From JANNVK01 sp031430435 (GTDB taxonomy: Bacteria; Acidobacteriota; Blastocatellia; Pyrinomonadales; Pyrinomonadaceae), in contig JANPBM010000121.1 of assembly GCA_031430435.1 (NCBI GenBank), positions 128,761 through 192,760 on the forward strand: DNA of 64,000 nt, read 5' to 3'. Positions 41,172 through 50,192 of this stretch are shown one piece after another. Position 1 is the stretch's first letter. Each line of letters opens with the position of its first letter. The position numbers and the translations under genes were made by a program. The notes beneath the pieces were generated by a model. That model did not search any database and was not told the DNA's origin. It saw only the letters and a list, made by a program, of their open reading frames with translations.

Positions 41172-42461
41172 ATGAGTTTATTTAAACAACCCACAAAAGT
41201 TTTTATACGATGCCTGAAATGCACGTTTCTTAACGATGAAGACAGTCAATTTTGCGGCAGTTGCGGTTTCGGTGTTTCTGATTTACAGAAATTTCAATCG
41301 GCAGTGCAACAACAGACTGAATTAAACTCAAAACTTTACCGCCAAACTATTCAGCTTCAATCAGATATTGAAGAGTTGGAAATTAACAAAAAACGTCTTC
41401 AACAGCAAGTAACCGCATTAGACGAAGAAGCCAACATCCAATCATTCGGTTTTTATAAACCTCGATACAATTTTGCCAATTCACAGATGTATCAAATCAA
41501 AATCGAGCAAATAAAAAATTCTCAAAAAGATATGATTCGCTACAAAACTGCGGCTGAATGTTTTACACAATGGACAGTTAATAATAGTGCCGTCGAAGGC
41601 AGGAAATCAATCAATCAAACACTTAAAATGATGCTTCGAGGTTTTAACGGAGAAGCTGACGCGGCAATTGCCAAAGCAAAATATAATAATGTTGAAGTAA
41701 TGGAAAAAAGGATTTTGAAATCTTTTGAGACTATAAACAGTTTGGCGACCGTTCAGCAATGCTTTATCAATCAAGAGTATTTGAATTTGAAACTCAACGA
41801 GTTATATTTGGTTCACGAATACGAAGAAAAACTTTACGAAGAAAAAGAGGAACAAAGGCAAATTCGAGAGCAAATCCGAGAGGAAGAAAAAGCTCAACGC
41901 GATTTTGAAAAGGCTAAATTAGAAGCCGAAAAAGAAGAGCGAAGATACTTATCCGCATTAGAAAAAGCCAGAGAAGAGGTGCAAACTTTGGAAGGAATCA
42001 AACAAGAGAAAATGCTTGAACAAATCGCTTTGCTTGAACAAAAACTTTTTGAAGCCCAAACAAACAAAGAAAGGGCAATCTCAATGGCTCAGATGACGCG
42101 ATCCGGCGTTGTTTATATTATTTCAAATCTTGGTTCATTTGGCGAAAATGTTTTCAAGATTGGGATGACTCGAAGGCTTGACCCAATGGATCGCGTCCAC
42201 GAACTCGGTGATGCGTCTGTCCCGTTTAAGTTTGATGTTCACGCTTTAATTTACAGCAGCAATGCACCTACGCTTGAAAATCAACTTCATAAAAGGTTTC
42301 AGTCTTTTAGAATCAATCAAATTAACAATCGAAAAGAATTTTTTAATGTTTCGCTTGGAGAAATTGCGATTGCCGTCAAAGAACTTCACGGTGAAATTGA
42401 ATTTAATATGTCCGCTGAAGCGAAAGAATTTAGAACATCAACAGCTTTCAGTAAAACTTAA
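41172..42461 (+). CDS. Zinc-ribbon / coiled-coil (DUF4041) / GIY-YIG (T5orf172) protein
   Basis: A 429-residue protein in three parts: an N-terminal zinc ribbon (RCLKCTFLNDEDSQFCGSCG), a ~250-residue helical region resembling DUF4041 (MYQIKIEQIKNSQKDMIRYK, then long E/K/R coiled coil), and a GIY-YIG-type nuclease fold near the end (SGVVYIISNLGSFGENVFKI, then GMTRRLDPMDRVHELGDASV). The family is common in prophages and is probably an exported-DNA or defence-related nuclease, but no function is established to my knowledge. Its place in the lysogeny operon makes it a candidate superinfection-exclusion gene. Confidence 0.78.
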   Translation: MSLFKQPTKVFIRCLKCTFLNDEDSQFCGSCGFGVSDLQKFQSAVQQQTELNSKLYRQTIQLQSDIEELEINKKRLQQQVTALDEEANIQSFGFYKPRYNFANSQMYQIKIEQIKNSQKDMIRYKTAAECFTQWTVNNSAVEGRKSINQTLKMMLRGFNGEADAAIAKAKYNNVEVMEKRILKSFETINSLATVQQCFINQEYLNLKLNELYLVHEYEEKLYEEKEEQRQIREQIREEEKAQRDFEKAKLEAEKEERRYLSALEKAREEVQTLEGIKQEKMLEQIALLEQKLFEAQTNKERAISMAQMTRSGVVYIISNLGSFGENVFKIGMTRRLDPMDRVHELGDASVPFKFDVHALIYSSNAPTLENQLHKRFQSFRINQINNRKEFFNVSLGEIAIAVKELHGEIEFNMSAEAKEFRTSTAFSKT

Positions 42462-42505
42462 AGCTGTTCATACCGTGGTATCGTTGTGTTTTGGAAGTTA
42501 TTTTT

Positions 42506-43162
42506 ATGAAAATTGTTACAACTTTATTTTTGACTTTATTTGTCCAAATTATCGTGTTTAGTCAATCCGATAAACCGCAAGCAAATCAATGGAAAGAATT
42601 GATTTTAGATTCGACAACCGCAGATGAATCGATTGAAAAATTCGGACAGCCGAAATATGACAAACCGAACGAAAAGGTAAAACTTTTTGAGATTGATCGA
42701 TTATTGACAAAGCAATTAAAAGAAAAAAAGTGGCGAATAATGAATTTCAAAAACATTCCCAATTCAAAAAATACGCTGTTGATTTTCAATAAAGATAATA
42801 AATTGGTCGTTATTCATTTTCAACCTTCGGGAGATTTAGCACCGTCAACTTTTGTTTCGGCGTATGAGACACCGTTTAAGCCTTTGTTTTCAACTTTTGA
42901 CCAAGCGTGGAATGAAAAAGACTTCTTACGCGACGGGAGCGGCAATGTTTACGCAAAAAGCTATCCGGTAACATACTCACTTTTGGCAACAACCGAAAAA
43001 AGTTTCATTTTAGGAATGGTCGGAAATGCAAGTTTCGGCGGAATGCTCAAAAAAGACTTAGGAATACCTGATTCAACGCTGACATATCCGGGCAAGATTA
43101 TAGCGGTTGAACTTATCAGCAAAACGCTTGAGAACAAAGATAATATTGATATGCTCAAATAA
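42506..43162 (+). CDS. Secreted protein in lysogeny operon
   Basis: From ATG 42506 the product is 218 residues: signal peptide (MKIVTTLFLTLFVQIIVFSQ), then a mature domain starting with a charged region (STTADESIEKFGQPKYDKPN), reminiscent of small host-type outer-membrane-assembly or lipoprotein domains (SmpA-like) only in general style. Its expression from the prophage would change the host envelope. Function unknown; lysogenic conversion is a possibility. Confidence 0.65.
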   Translation: MKIVTTLFLTLFVQIIVFSQSDKPQANQWKELILDSTTADESIEKFGQPKYDKPNEKVKLFEIDRLLTKQLKEKKWRIMNFKNIPNSKNTLLIFNKDNKLVVIHFQPSGDLAPSTFVSAYETPFKPLFSTFDQAWNEKDFLRDGSGNVYAKSYPVTYSLLATTEKSFILGMVGNASFGGMLKKDLGIPDSTLTYPGKIIAVELISKTLENKDNIDMLK

Positions 43163-43190
43163 TTTCAAGCCAAAAATAAACGCAAAACAG

Positions 43191-43211
43191 TCGGGCAAAA
43201 CAAACGCCCGA
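43191..43211 (+). terminator. Terminator before ImmA-like gene
   Basis: TCGGGC (43191-43196) pairs with GCCCGA (43206-43211), followed by TTATTTT. It separates the exported-protein gene from the ImmA-like/integrase pair, which may therefore have a separate promoter or rely on read-through. Confidence 0.6.
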
Positions 43212-43256
43212 TTATTTTCCTAAATCTTGTTTCACGCATAACACTAACATCCGACT

Positions 43257-43745
43257 ATGGTTTTAATCTTCAAACGTTTGCAAGAATTTTTACCGAGCCT
43301 TAACAAACGCAAAATAACGTGGCGAATGATTATCCGAGCGTGTCGGAAAATCGGTGCGAAATTATTTTGCATTCCGCTCAAATTAGACGGTTATTTTATT
43401 CCCGAAACGCTTTCCGAATCAAATAAGCCCGAAATTTACGTCAACGCGAATTTGTCGGAAGATTTGCAAATTGCGACCGCAGTTCACGAAATGAAACACG
43501 CAATTTTCGACACAAATTTCAACTCGATATTATTTTCATATCGCCAAGAATGGAGCTATGCGACAAACAAAATTATTTCCGAACGGCGAAAACACGAACT
43601 CGAAGCCTGTGCGATGGGAGCGATGGCTTTGATAACCGAAAGAAAACTTGAAAAAGCAACACGCGGTCTTTTCGATATTGATGATGAATTCATCGAACAA
43701 ATTTGGAAAATTCGGCTTAGCGTCCGCGAAGTTTACGGAATATGA
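43257..43745 (+). CDS. ImmA/IrrE-type metallopeptidase
   Basis: A 162-residue zinc peptidase with HEMKH (in IATAVHEMKHAIFD), the HExxH active site, and a downstream EACAMGAMAL helix giving the third ligand acid, as in ImmA/IrrE. In ICEBs1 and related phages ImmA cuts the repressor ImmR to trigger induction. Its partner here is probably the XRE repressor at 40704-41111. It is 6 bases from the integrase gene. Confidence 0.85.
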   Translation: MVLIFKRLQEFLPSLNKRKITWRMIIRACRKIGAKLFCIPLKLDGYFIPETLSESNKPEIYVNANLSEDLQIATAVHEMKHAIFDTNFNSILFSYRQEWSYATNKIISERRKHELEACAMGAMALITERKLEKATRGLFDIDDEFIEQIWKIRLSVREVYGI

Positions 43746-43751
43746 AAAATT

Positions 43752-45017
43752 ATGGCAGTCAAAGAATTAACCAAAGAAACTTTAGGGAAAACTAAGAGCG
43801 GCTGGACGTGGGACAAAAAACGCGGCGTTTGGTCAACGTGGCAGGTTGATACGCATTTTAACGGCGAACGGCACATCAGACGCGGCTTCAAATCCAAAAA
43901 GGAAACCGAAGATTACCTTGCACAATTGAAAATGCAGGAAAAGTTGAAAGACATCGGTGTCATCAAGCTGCTCAAATTCCCGAAAGTAAAAGATTTATTG
44001 GACAAGCATTCCGCAACTCTCGAAACTCCGAAAGCCATTTCCGCCACGGCGAGAATTTTCCCGAAATTTATCTCGATTCTGCCGTCGCCACATTTGACCA
44101 TTGACGAATTGAAACGCAAACATTTCAAAGATTTTGCCGATATCCGAATCGCCGAAGGCATCAAAGCCGAATCTGCCAACCGCGAAATCGGCGAAATTTC
44201 AGCGGCAATTCACAAAGCCGGCGATTACTACGAAAATCTTGAAAATTGGACAATTCCGGGCAATCTGATTTATCGTCCGAGTTTTGAACCGACCGAGCGG
44301 GACCGCGTTATTAATGCTGACGAACGCGGACGCTTGATTCAATTTTTATTGAGCGACAAATTAACCGGTGAGCGTGAAAAAGATTTTATTGCTCGACGAC
44401 GTGCGGGGTTAGTTTTATATTTCGGATTATTGACAGGATTGCGGCACGGCGAACTTTGCGGATTGAAAAAGATAAATTTTGATCGTAATTTACGCAAACT
44501 TAAAGTCGAACGATTCAAAACCCGAAAAAAAGGCGTAGCAGTTACATTTTTCGAGCCGCTGACCGAAACGCAACTTTGGGTAATTACCGAAGCCGAAAAA
44601 CTTTATCCGCACGGCGAATTCTTTTTCAGCGAACATGGAAAACTCCACAATAAAATTTATTCGACATTAAAACTGCATTGCGGTAAATTAGGAATTCCAT
44701 ACGGAAAAAATATCGAAAACGGATTCGTGCCGCACGATGCCCGACATACTTTTATTACTGTTTTGGAACACGGATCAGTTGACTCGTCAACGACGCGGAG
44801 CTTTTCAGGGCATTCAAAAGATGCGATGATGAAACGGTATTCGCACGCTACGCAAGATTCACGAACGCGGGCGATGCAAATTATTGAAAATGAAATCGGA
44901 CAAGGAAGTTCTAAAAGTACCGATGAAATGAAGCGGATTTACGATTCAATTAAATCAGGTAAAATGACCCTAAATGAGTTCGAAAATACGGTGAAAGATT
45001 TATTGACGGTTTTTTAA
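43752..45017 (+). CDS. int: Tyrosine-family phage integrase
   Basis: A 421-residue tyrosine recombinase. The N-terminal ~70 residues are an AP2-like arm-binding region (GWTWDKKRGVWSTWQVDTHF, GERHIRRGFKSKKETEDYLA), then a SAM-like core-binding domain and the catalytic domain. Catalytic residues seen: Arg in LLTGLRHGEL, HxxR in VPHDARHTF, His in SFSGHSKDAM and Tyr in MKRYSHA. It ends 120 bases from tRNA-Asn. Confidence 0.95.
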   Translation: MAVKELTKETLGKTKSGWTWDKKRGVWSTWQVDTHFNGERHIRRGFKSKKETEDYLAQLKMQEKLKDIGVIKLLKFPKVKDLLDKHSATLETPKAISATARIFPKFISILPSPHLTIDELKRKHFKDFADIRIAEGIKAESANREIGEISAAIHKAGDYYENLENWTIPGNLIYRPSFEPTERDRVINADERGRLIQFLLSDKLTGEREKDFIARRRAGLVLYFGLLTGLRHGELCGLKKINFDRNLRKLKVERFKTRKKGVAVTFFEPLTETQLWVITEAEKLYPHGEFFFSEHGKLHNKIYSTLKLHCGKLGIPYGKNIENGFVPHDARHTFITVLEHGSVDSSTTRSFSGHSKDAMMKRYSHATQDSRTRAMQIIENEIGQGSSKSTDEMKRIYDSIKSGKMTLNEFENTVKDLLTVF

Positions 45018-45032
45018 CATTTATTTGTCCGT

Positions 45033-45058
45033 AAATGTCGCAAATGTCGCAAATGTCG
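45033..45058. repeat. Tandem 9-bp repeats at the integrase 3' end
   Basis: AAATGTCGC occurs at 45033-45041 and 45042-45050, with a third copy, AAATGTCG, at 45051-45058. Short direct repeats between the integrase gene and its attachment region are typical arm-type integrase or excisionase binding sites. The role is inferred. Confidence 0.6.
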
Positions 45059-45090
45059 TTTGATAAATTTACAATTTTAACCAATAAAAA

Positions 45091-45123
45091 TCGGCAAGCC
45101 ACCGTATTTGTTGAACTTGCCGA
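45091..45123 (-). terminator. Terminator downstream of tRNA-Asn
   Basis: TCGGCAAG (45091-45098) pairs with CTTGCCGA (45116-45123). In the leftward direction (that of the tRNA) the stem is followed by TTTTTATTGG. It ends tRNA-Asn transcription and may also shield the integrase from read-through. It may belong to the host or the phage; the boundary is unknown. Confidence 0.65.
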
Positions 45124-45136
45124 AATTAACTTTGAC

Positions 45137-45207
<71 letters not shown>

Positions 45208-45275
45208 AAACACCTTTTTGCAAAGGCGAATAATTTTTATACCATTGTAAATATCATTTTGCAAATTGCCGAAAA

Positions 45276-46625
45276 CTACTTTTGCAGAAAAATATCTTGA
45301 TTGACCGCCGCCGGATTTCCCAAAACGATAAATTTCAGGTTTTTCATATACTTGGCGGAAACCGTTTTTACTTTTTCAGGCGTAATTTTTTTTACTTCGT
45401 CAAGAAAATTCAGCGAATTTTGCCAACCACCGCCGATTAGTTCATAACGCGCAAGTTCGGCGGCTTGGGCAGAGTTTGTTTCCTGTCCAATAAAATAAGT
45501 CGTCAAAAAACCGCCTGCAACACCCGATATTTCACTTTCGTCAACCGACTCGGCTTGCAGTCTTTTTATTTCGTTAAGCATTATGCCGATGCTTTGGTTT
45601 GCGTCAACCGCTGTAACATAAATATTTCCCGTATTTGCGCTCAACTCGTTCATATCGGCATTTGGAGCATACGATAAATTTCGTCTGACACGGACTTCTT
45701 CAAAAACTCTGCCCTGCAAAATTTTGGTGGCGACACGCATCGCATAATAATCCGGATTGCTCGGATTCGGGGCGGAAAATTCGCCTTGAATATAATTTGT
45801 CGGCAAATCTCTCGGTGTAATACTTACGGTCGGAGTGCTGAAATTAATTTGCGGTAATGATTTTTCTTTGTAGTTTCCGCGCGGTAATGTTCCGAAAGAT
45901 TTTGTAATTTTAGCTTTCAAATCGTTTGCATCGACATCACCGACAATTACCAGCAACATTCCCGATGTTTGCATCATCCCTTTGTGATAAAGTCGCAATT
46001 TATCGATGTCTAAAGCACTTACGGTTTCAACTGAACCGCTCGGACTGTTTGCATACGGATGATTTTCAAACACGGTTTTATCTTTCAAAACTTGCAGATA
46101 ACCTTCGGGATCATCGTTTTGACTTTGCAAACCTGTCAGAATCAGTTCTTTTATTCGTCCGAAATCTTCGGTTGCAAACGCGGGATTCATCGCTATATCG
46201 GTAAAAATCTCCCATGAGCGTTCAAAATTTTGGCGAGTCGAGGCAAGCGAAAGAACCGAATAATCAAGCGATGCCCCACCGCCGATTTGACTTCCGGTTT
46301 TTGATAATTCTTTCCGCAAAATCGGACGCGAAAACTTTTTACTGCCTTCCGAAGCGACGTTCAAAAGCAGGTTTTCGATTCCCGCGTTTTCTTTGGTAAC
46401 GTTGCCGACACCGCCGCGAAAAAATATGTTTGCCGAAACGGTCGGACTCGATGCGCGTTTTTTGACGATAACTTTTAAACCGTTAATATCAAATTCCGTC
46501 ACGAATTTTGCTTGCGTGTCTGCCTTTGCGGAAAACTGCGCGTCTGCCTCAAAGTACGCAAATATGAGTAACAGACAGCAAACGGCGGTTTTGAATTTCG
46601 GGTTTTGAATTTTGAATAGATACAT
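45276..46625 (-). CDS. M16 peptidase-like subunit, lacking the zinc motif
   Basis: A 449-residue exported protein (signal FKTAVCCLLLIFAYFEADAQ) of the M16 (insulinase/pitrilysin) fold. It keeps the fold marks (FFRGGVGNVTKENAGIENLL, then SLQSQNDDPEGYL-like stretches, and the R/Y pair near RVFEEVRVRRNLSYAP). In the place of HxxEH it has GIENLLLNVASEG, so it is probably the non-catalytic partner of the next M16 gene. Both are coupled (TAATG). M16B heterodimers digest peptides in the periplasm. It lies 69 bases from tRNA-Asn. Confidence 0.85.
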   Translation of the reverse strand: MYLFKIQNPKFKTAVCCLLLIFAYFEADAQFSAKADTQAKFVTEFDINGLKVIVKKRASSPTVSANIFFRGGVGNVTKENAGIENLLLNVASEGSKKFSRPILRKELSKTGSQIGGGASLDYSVLSLASTRQNFERSWEIFTDIAMNPAFATEDFGRIKELILTGLQSQNDDPEGYLQVLKDKTVFENHPYANSPSGSVETVSALDIDKLRLYHKGMMQTSGMLLVIVGDVDANDLKAKITKSFGTLPRGNYKEKSLPQINFSTPTVSITPRDLPTNYIQGEFSAPNPSNPDYYAMRVATKILQGRVFEEVRVRRNLSYAPNADMNELSANTGNIYVTAVDANQSIGIMLNEIKRLQAESVDESEISGVAGGFLTTYFIGQETNSAQAAELARYELIGGGWQNSLNFLDEVKKITPEKVKTVSAKYMKNLKFIVLGNPAAVNQDIFLQK

Positions 46626-48046
46626 TATTTGCCTCCGATTAAATCGCTTTCAGTCAATTTTACTTGCGATTGAGCTTCACTTGAAATCAACGCTACGCCG
46701 ATGTGCGGTTTGCCTTGAATATAAGTTTTGATATAGCCGTTGATGTCGGCGCGATTTGTTTGACGCATATTTTTATAGTAACTGCGGAAATAATTTATTC
46801 CCGTTGACGACCACCAAAAACTCAAAGTGTGCGCGTACTCGCTCAGTTTTTCGCGGTCAAATAAATCTCTCGATTCAAGCAAAGTGGTCGCGTTTTGCAG
46901 CTCCTGATCGGTAAAATAATCGGGTTGCGTAAATTTATCGATTTCGGCATAAACAGCTTTTAACGCGGCTTTTGCTTTATCGGGCGAGGTTTGAATCGTC
47001 AAAGAAATCGGTCCGACATTGCGTTGCGTATAATAACCCAAATCCGTGGCGACCGTTAAACCCGAATCAACCATCGTCCGCTGAAAACGCGAATTCGGCT
47101 GAGTCAAAATGTATGAAAAAACGTCCGCAACGTATGTTCCTTTTGTGTCTGTTCCGATTGAAGGTCCGTGCCAACCGACTTGAATAACGGCAATTTGAAT
47201 CGGTTGTTCGACGACATAACCTTGGCTTTTAGGCAGCGGCGGATGTTTGACCAACGGAAATTCCGTGAACGGCTCAGGTTTGCGGGCTTTCCAATCGCCA
47301 AAGTGTTTTTCAACCAACGCAAATACTTTTGCGGGAACAACATCGCCGGTTACGACCAACGCGGAATTATTCGGCACATAATAACGATTTTGAATCGTCT
47401 TCATTTTTTCGATTGTCGCCGAAGAAACCGTTTCGCGTGTGCCGAGCGGAGTTTTGCGGGTCGGATATTTATAAAAAAGTTTTTCGTTCATGGTCCGCGA
47501 CAAATAGAAAAACGGATTCGATTCGTTACGGTCAATTTCGCCGATGACAACTTCTTTTTCCTTGTCGAATTCGTCTTTGTCAAAGGTCGGAAAACGCGCC
47601 GAATCTTTCATAAAATGAATGGCTGTTTCCAAATTCGGACTCGTTGTGGTGAAATAATAATTAACGACTTCTTCGCGGGTTGTGCCGTTGTAAGTAATGC
47701 CCATTTGTCCGATGTTTTTCGTATATTTTTCGCCATTCACAACCGCTTGATTCGGTTTGAAAAACATATGTTCGTAAAGATGCGAAAGACCGTTAAGCTC
47801 AAGCGGTTCGGTAAAAGAACCGTTGCGGCAAGCCATTTCAATCGTAACAATCGGGACGCTCGAATCGGGCAACACAATGATTTCCAACCCGTTCGGCAAA
47901 ACTTTGTTGACGATTAAAGATTCGGTGGTTTTCGGCAATAAAGGCTTTCCGGCGGCGATAGGATTTGTCGGCTTGACAACCTTTTGAGCCAAATCGGGAA
48001 CGGCAAAACCGACTAATAACAGCAAAATTAAAAGAAGTTTTTTCAT
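46625..48046 (-). CDS. M16 zinc peptidase, catalytic subunit
   Basis: A 473-residue exported protein (signal LLLILLLLVGFAVPDLAQ). The inverted zinc motif HLYEHMFFKP is HxxEH, with the second glutamate about 75 residues on (KEVVIGEIDRNES). The C-terminal domain has the R/Y region KAALKAVYAEIDKF. It is an active M16B-type endopeptidase, probably pairing with the adjacent inactive subunit. Length fits the family. Confidence 0.9.
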   Translation of the reverse strand: MKKLLLILLLLVGFAVPDLAQKVVKPTNPIAAGKPLLPKTTESLIVNKVLPNGLEIIVLPDSSVPIVTIEMACRNGSFTEPLELNGLSHLYEHMFFKPNQAVVNGEKYTKNIGQMGITYNGTTREEVVNYYFTTTSPNLETAIHFMKDSARFPTFDKDEFDKEKEVVIGEIDRNESNPFFYLSRTMNEKLFYKYPTRKTPLGTRETVSSATIEKMKTIQNRYYVPNNSALVVTGDVVPAKVFALVEKHFGDWKARKPEPFTEFPLVKHPPLPKSQGYVVEQPIQIAVIQVGWHGPSIGTDTKGTYVADVFSYILTQPNSRFQRTMVDSGLTVATDLGYYTQRNVGPISLTIQTSPDKAKAALKAVYAEIDKFTQPDYFTDQELQNATTLLESRDLFDREKLSEYAHTLSFWWSSTGINYFRSYYKNMRQTNRADINGYIKTYIQGKPHIGVALISSEAQSQVKLTESDLIGGK

Positions 48047-48109
48047 AAATTTTTATTACGCAATAGTTTGCGGTATAGTTTTTATAATCTAACATACGGA
48101 GCAAAAAAA

Positions 48110-48337
48110 ATGGAACGCGATAATATGATGCACGGAGCAAGAACGGCGCTAAATAATAATCAGGAAATTCGTGATTGGTGCGAGAATTTTCTCAAGGAAA
48201 AGGTTCGTCTCGAAAAACCGGAGATGTCCGATGAAGAATTTGCGAAATTTTGGAAATATCACCGCCCCGAAATTATGCACGAAGGTTCGGCGGAAGCAGT
48301 TTTGGCGTATAAACAACGCCAAACGGAAAGCTCTTAA
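48110..48337 (+). CDS. Small helical protein
   Basis: From ATG 48110 (GGAG 8 bases ahead) the product has 75 residues: MERDNMMHGARTALNNNQEI, then acidic helix with KFWKYHRPEIMHEGSAEAVL. It is divergent from the M16 operon, sharing the 48047-48109 gap. No family recognised. Confidence 0.65.
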   Translation: MERDNMMHGARTALNNNQEIRDWCENFLKEKVRLEKPEMSDEEFAKFWKYHRPEIMHEGSAEAVLAYKQRQTESS

Positions 48338-48409
48338 CTTAAGTTTTAAGTTTAATAAGTTCTAAAAGTTACGCGAAATTAGAAATAGAGTTTGCCTCTT
48401 CGCAACGCC

Positions 48410-50110
48410 TTATCTGCGAAGCCTTGCTTCAACGTTATTTGCCTTAAGCGAGTTTCCGGTTGCCCGTTGCAGTTCCGCAACCGCTTTATTCAATTCGATT
48501 TGCGAACGAAGTTCGGCACTTCGAGCATTCATCAAAGCAGTTTGACGTTCCAATACTTTATAAACATCAGATTGCCCGGCATCCAGTTTTCGCTGTTCGG
48601 ATTCGTATTGTTTTTGTGAATTTTCGCGGGCAACGGCGGCAGTGCGAAGTCTGGCTTCGGCGGTTCGCAAACTTTGCAAAGCATTTCGCACATCAACTTG
48701 GATTGATTGTTCGAGTTGTTCGCGTTGTGTTTTCAACTTCTCCGCTTCAACCAAATTTTTGCCGATTTGAGCTTCGGCAGTTTTATTTTTGAGCGGTAAA
48801 TTAAACGCTACGCCGAACCGCAAAGTCGGATAACGCTGAGTGATTATATTGCCGATCGAATCTAAATTACCACCCGTTACGCTTGTCGGAAGTGTAACGG
48901 GACCAAAGCGCGAGGACAAATTCGGGTTTTGCGTTCCGCTGATTCCGGACGATGTGTAACTTGCAACGAAATCAATTTGGGATTTTGTCTGTTCCTTCAA
49001 AAATGTGCGGTCAACTTCGTTAATTTCTTTCGCCGTTTCGCTGATTTCAATTTCAGGACGATTTTCCATCGCAAGTTGCAACGATTCCGGCAAAGTCGTG
49101 TTCGGAATCTCTAAATCAACTTTGTCGGTCGGCAAAACTGCCATTCCCCACAAAGCGTCGTTTTTATCGACCGCAATCAGATTTTTTAAGATATTCTCCG
49201 CCCGATTCACCGAATCGAGCGCGTCGTAAACCGATAATTCGAGGTTCGCAACCTGCGTTTCTGCCGCCACCGCGTCAATCGGAGCAAGTTGTCCTTCTTT
49301 CACCAGTCGTTGATTATGCTCAAGTTGTTCTTTTGCATCACGCACGCCGTCGCGTTGCACCTGCAAATTTCGCAATGCAAACGTCAAATCCCAATACGCG
49401 CGTTGAACAGTCGTGATAACTTCGATCGATTTTTGCCGAAACTGCGTGTCGGTCAACGATAAATTTTTCTTGGCAATCTCGATTATCCGCCGTTGGTTGT
49501 CGATTTTTTGACCGCGTCGCAACGGTTGCACAAACGTAAAATTGAACGATGAAATATATTGCGGATTCAACAACGAAAAAGTGTTGTCGGTCGTAACTCT
49601 CTGATTGCTCAGAGTTGCCGAATAATTTGAACCGTATTTTCGGACAAATCCTTGGTAAGTAAGATTGCCGACAGTCACGTTGTTTGTAACAGAAATTTGA
49701 GTCGGGTTAAAAATGTTGATATTGGCGCTTGTGGCGCGTTCAAAATAAGTTTGTCCGCTTATTCTCGGCACATAAAAGCCGTCCGCCGCTTGCAAATCAA
49801 ATTCCGCCGATTTCACCGTTTGCCGCGAAACTTCAATATCTTTGTTATTTTCCAACGCCAATTTTATCGCTTCGCGCAACGCCAACGGCTTTTGGTCAAG
49901 CATATCAACGCCGACTCGTCCTAAATCGGGCAAATTTTTCTCGTCCGATTTATAATTCGGTTCGATTTCGGGAACACCTTTCAATTTATCCGGCTCGACT
50001 TTTTGCGTGTCCTTAATTTCGGGCGTAGGAGTAGGAGTTGTATCTTGTGCGTTTGCAATAGTTACGCACAGTAACAAAATAATTGTATAAATATATAATT
50101 GCTTGTTCAT
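48410..50110 (-). CDS. TolC-family outer-membrane efflux protein
   Basis: A 566-residue protein with a signal peptide (IYTIILLLCVTIANAQ) and a Pro/Thr-rich linker. Then come the two OEP repeats of the TolC barrel-helix fold (LREAIKLALENNKDIEVSRQ ... YFERATSANINIFNPTQISV, LQLAMENRPEIEISETAKEI, ending YKVLERQTALMNARSAELRS). It forms the outer channel for tripartite pumps. An operator for the RND-operon TetR lies at 50131-50146, so it is probably the partner of the pump at 53841-58611. Confidence 0.92.
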   Translation of the reverse strand: MNKQLYIYTIILLLCVTIANAQDTTPTPTPEIKDTQKVEPDKLKGVPEIEPNYKSDEKNLPDLGRVGVDMLDQKPLALREAIKLALENNKDIEVSRQTVKSAEFDLQAADGFYVPRISGQTYFERATSANINIFNPTQISVTNNVTVGNLTYQGFVRKYGSNYSATLSNQRVTTDNTFSLLNPQYISSFNFTFVQPLRRGQKIDNQRRIIEIAKKNLSLTDTQFRQKSIEVITTVQRAYWDLTFALRNLQVQRDGVRDAKEQLEHNQRLVKEGQLAPIDAVAAETQVANLELSVYDALDSVNRAENILKNLIAVDKNDALWGMAVLPTDKVDLEIPNTTLPESLQLAMENRPEIEISETAKEINEVDRTFLKEQTKSQIDFVASYTSSGISGTQNPNLSSRFGPVTLPTSVTGGNLDSIGNIITQRYPTLRFGVAFNLPLKNKTAEAQIGKNLVEAEKLKTQREQLEQSIQVDVRNALQSLRTAEARLRTAAVARENSQKQYESEQRKLDAGQSDVYKVLERQTALMNARSAELRSQIELNKAVAELQRATGNSLKANNVEARLRR

Positions 50111-50130
50111 AAATTTTGAGAAAAGCCTAA

Positions 50131-50146
50131 AAGTAAGTGCTTACTT
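50131..50146. promoter_or_regulatory. TetR-type operator ahead of TolC gene
   Basis: AAGTAAG-TG-CTTACTT (50131-50146) is a perfect 7-bp inverted repeat with 2-base spacer, 21 bases before the TolC start. A matching sequence (15 identical bases, AAGTAAGTGCTTACT) lies at 59283-59297 in front of the TetR gene of the RND operon, implying common control. Confidence 0.82.
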
Positions 50147-50192
50147 ACTTCTTAAAAGACTAACATTTCAAAGTATTTAGTTCAAATCCGAA

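Larger units (their letters stand above)
1..45136. mobile_element. Integrated tailed-phage genome (prophage), left end outside window
   Basis: A complete set of phage modules is seen: terminase, portal, protease, HK97 capsid, connectors, tail tube, tail chaperones, tape measure, endolysin, DnaB and initiator, RecT-like protein, divergent repressors, ImmA-like protease and integrase. Almost all genes are leftward except the lysogeny operon beside the integrase. The right boundary is inferred to lie between the integrase stop (45017) and the 3' end of tRNA-Asn (45137). No left attachment site is visible, because the left edge cuts through a virion gene. The tape measure, chaperone and tail tube order with an HK97-type head suggests a long-tailed virus; no tail sheath gene is seen in the window. 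At least two genes carry single-base frameshifts, so the prophage may be partly decayed, or the assembly may have errors. Confidence 0.95.

Noticed and set aside
41172..42461. Homing endonuclease
   Set aside because: The GIY-YIG-like domain is fused to a zinc ribbon and a DUF4041-type coiled coil and the gene does not interrupt another gene, unlike homing endonucleases.
45033..45058. Tandem 9-base repeats as CRISPR or VNTR gene
   Set aside because: Only three copies without spacers, beside the integrase; arm-type sites are more likely.
1..45136. Insertion sequences or transposases in the prophage
   Set aside because: No transposase-like frame or terminal inverted repeats with target duplication were seen.
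47168..47917. 249-residue plus-strand open frame
   Set aside because: It lies wholly inside the M16 peptidase gene on the other strand, is Phe/Arg/Asn-rich and has no motif; a shadow frame.
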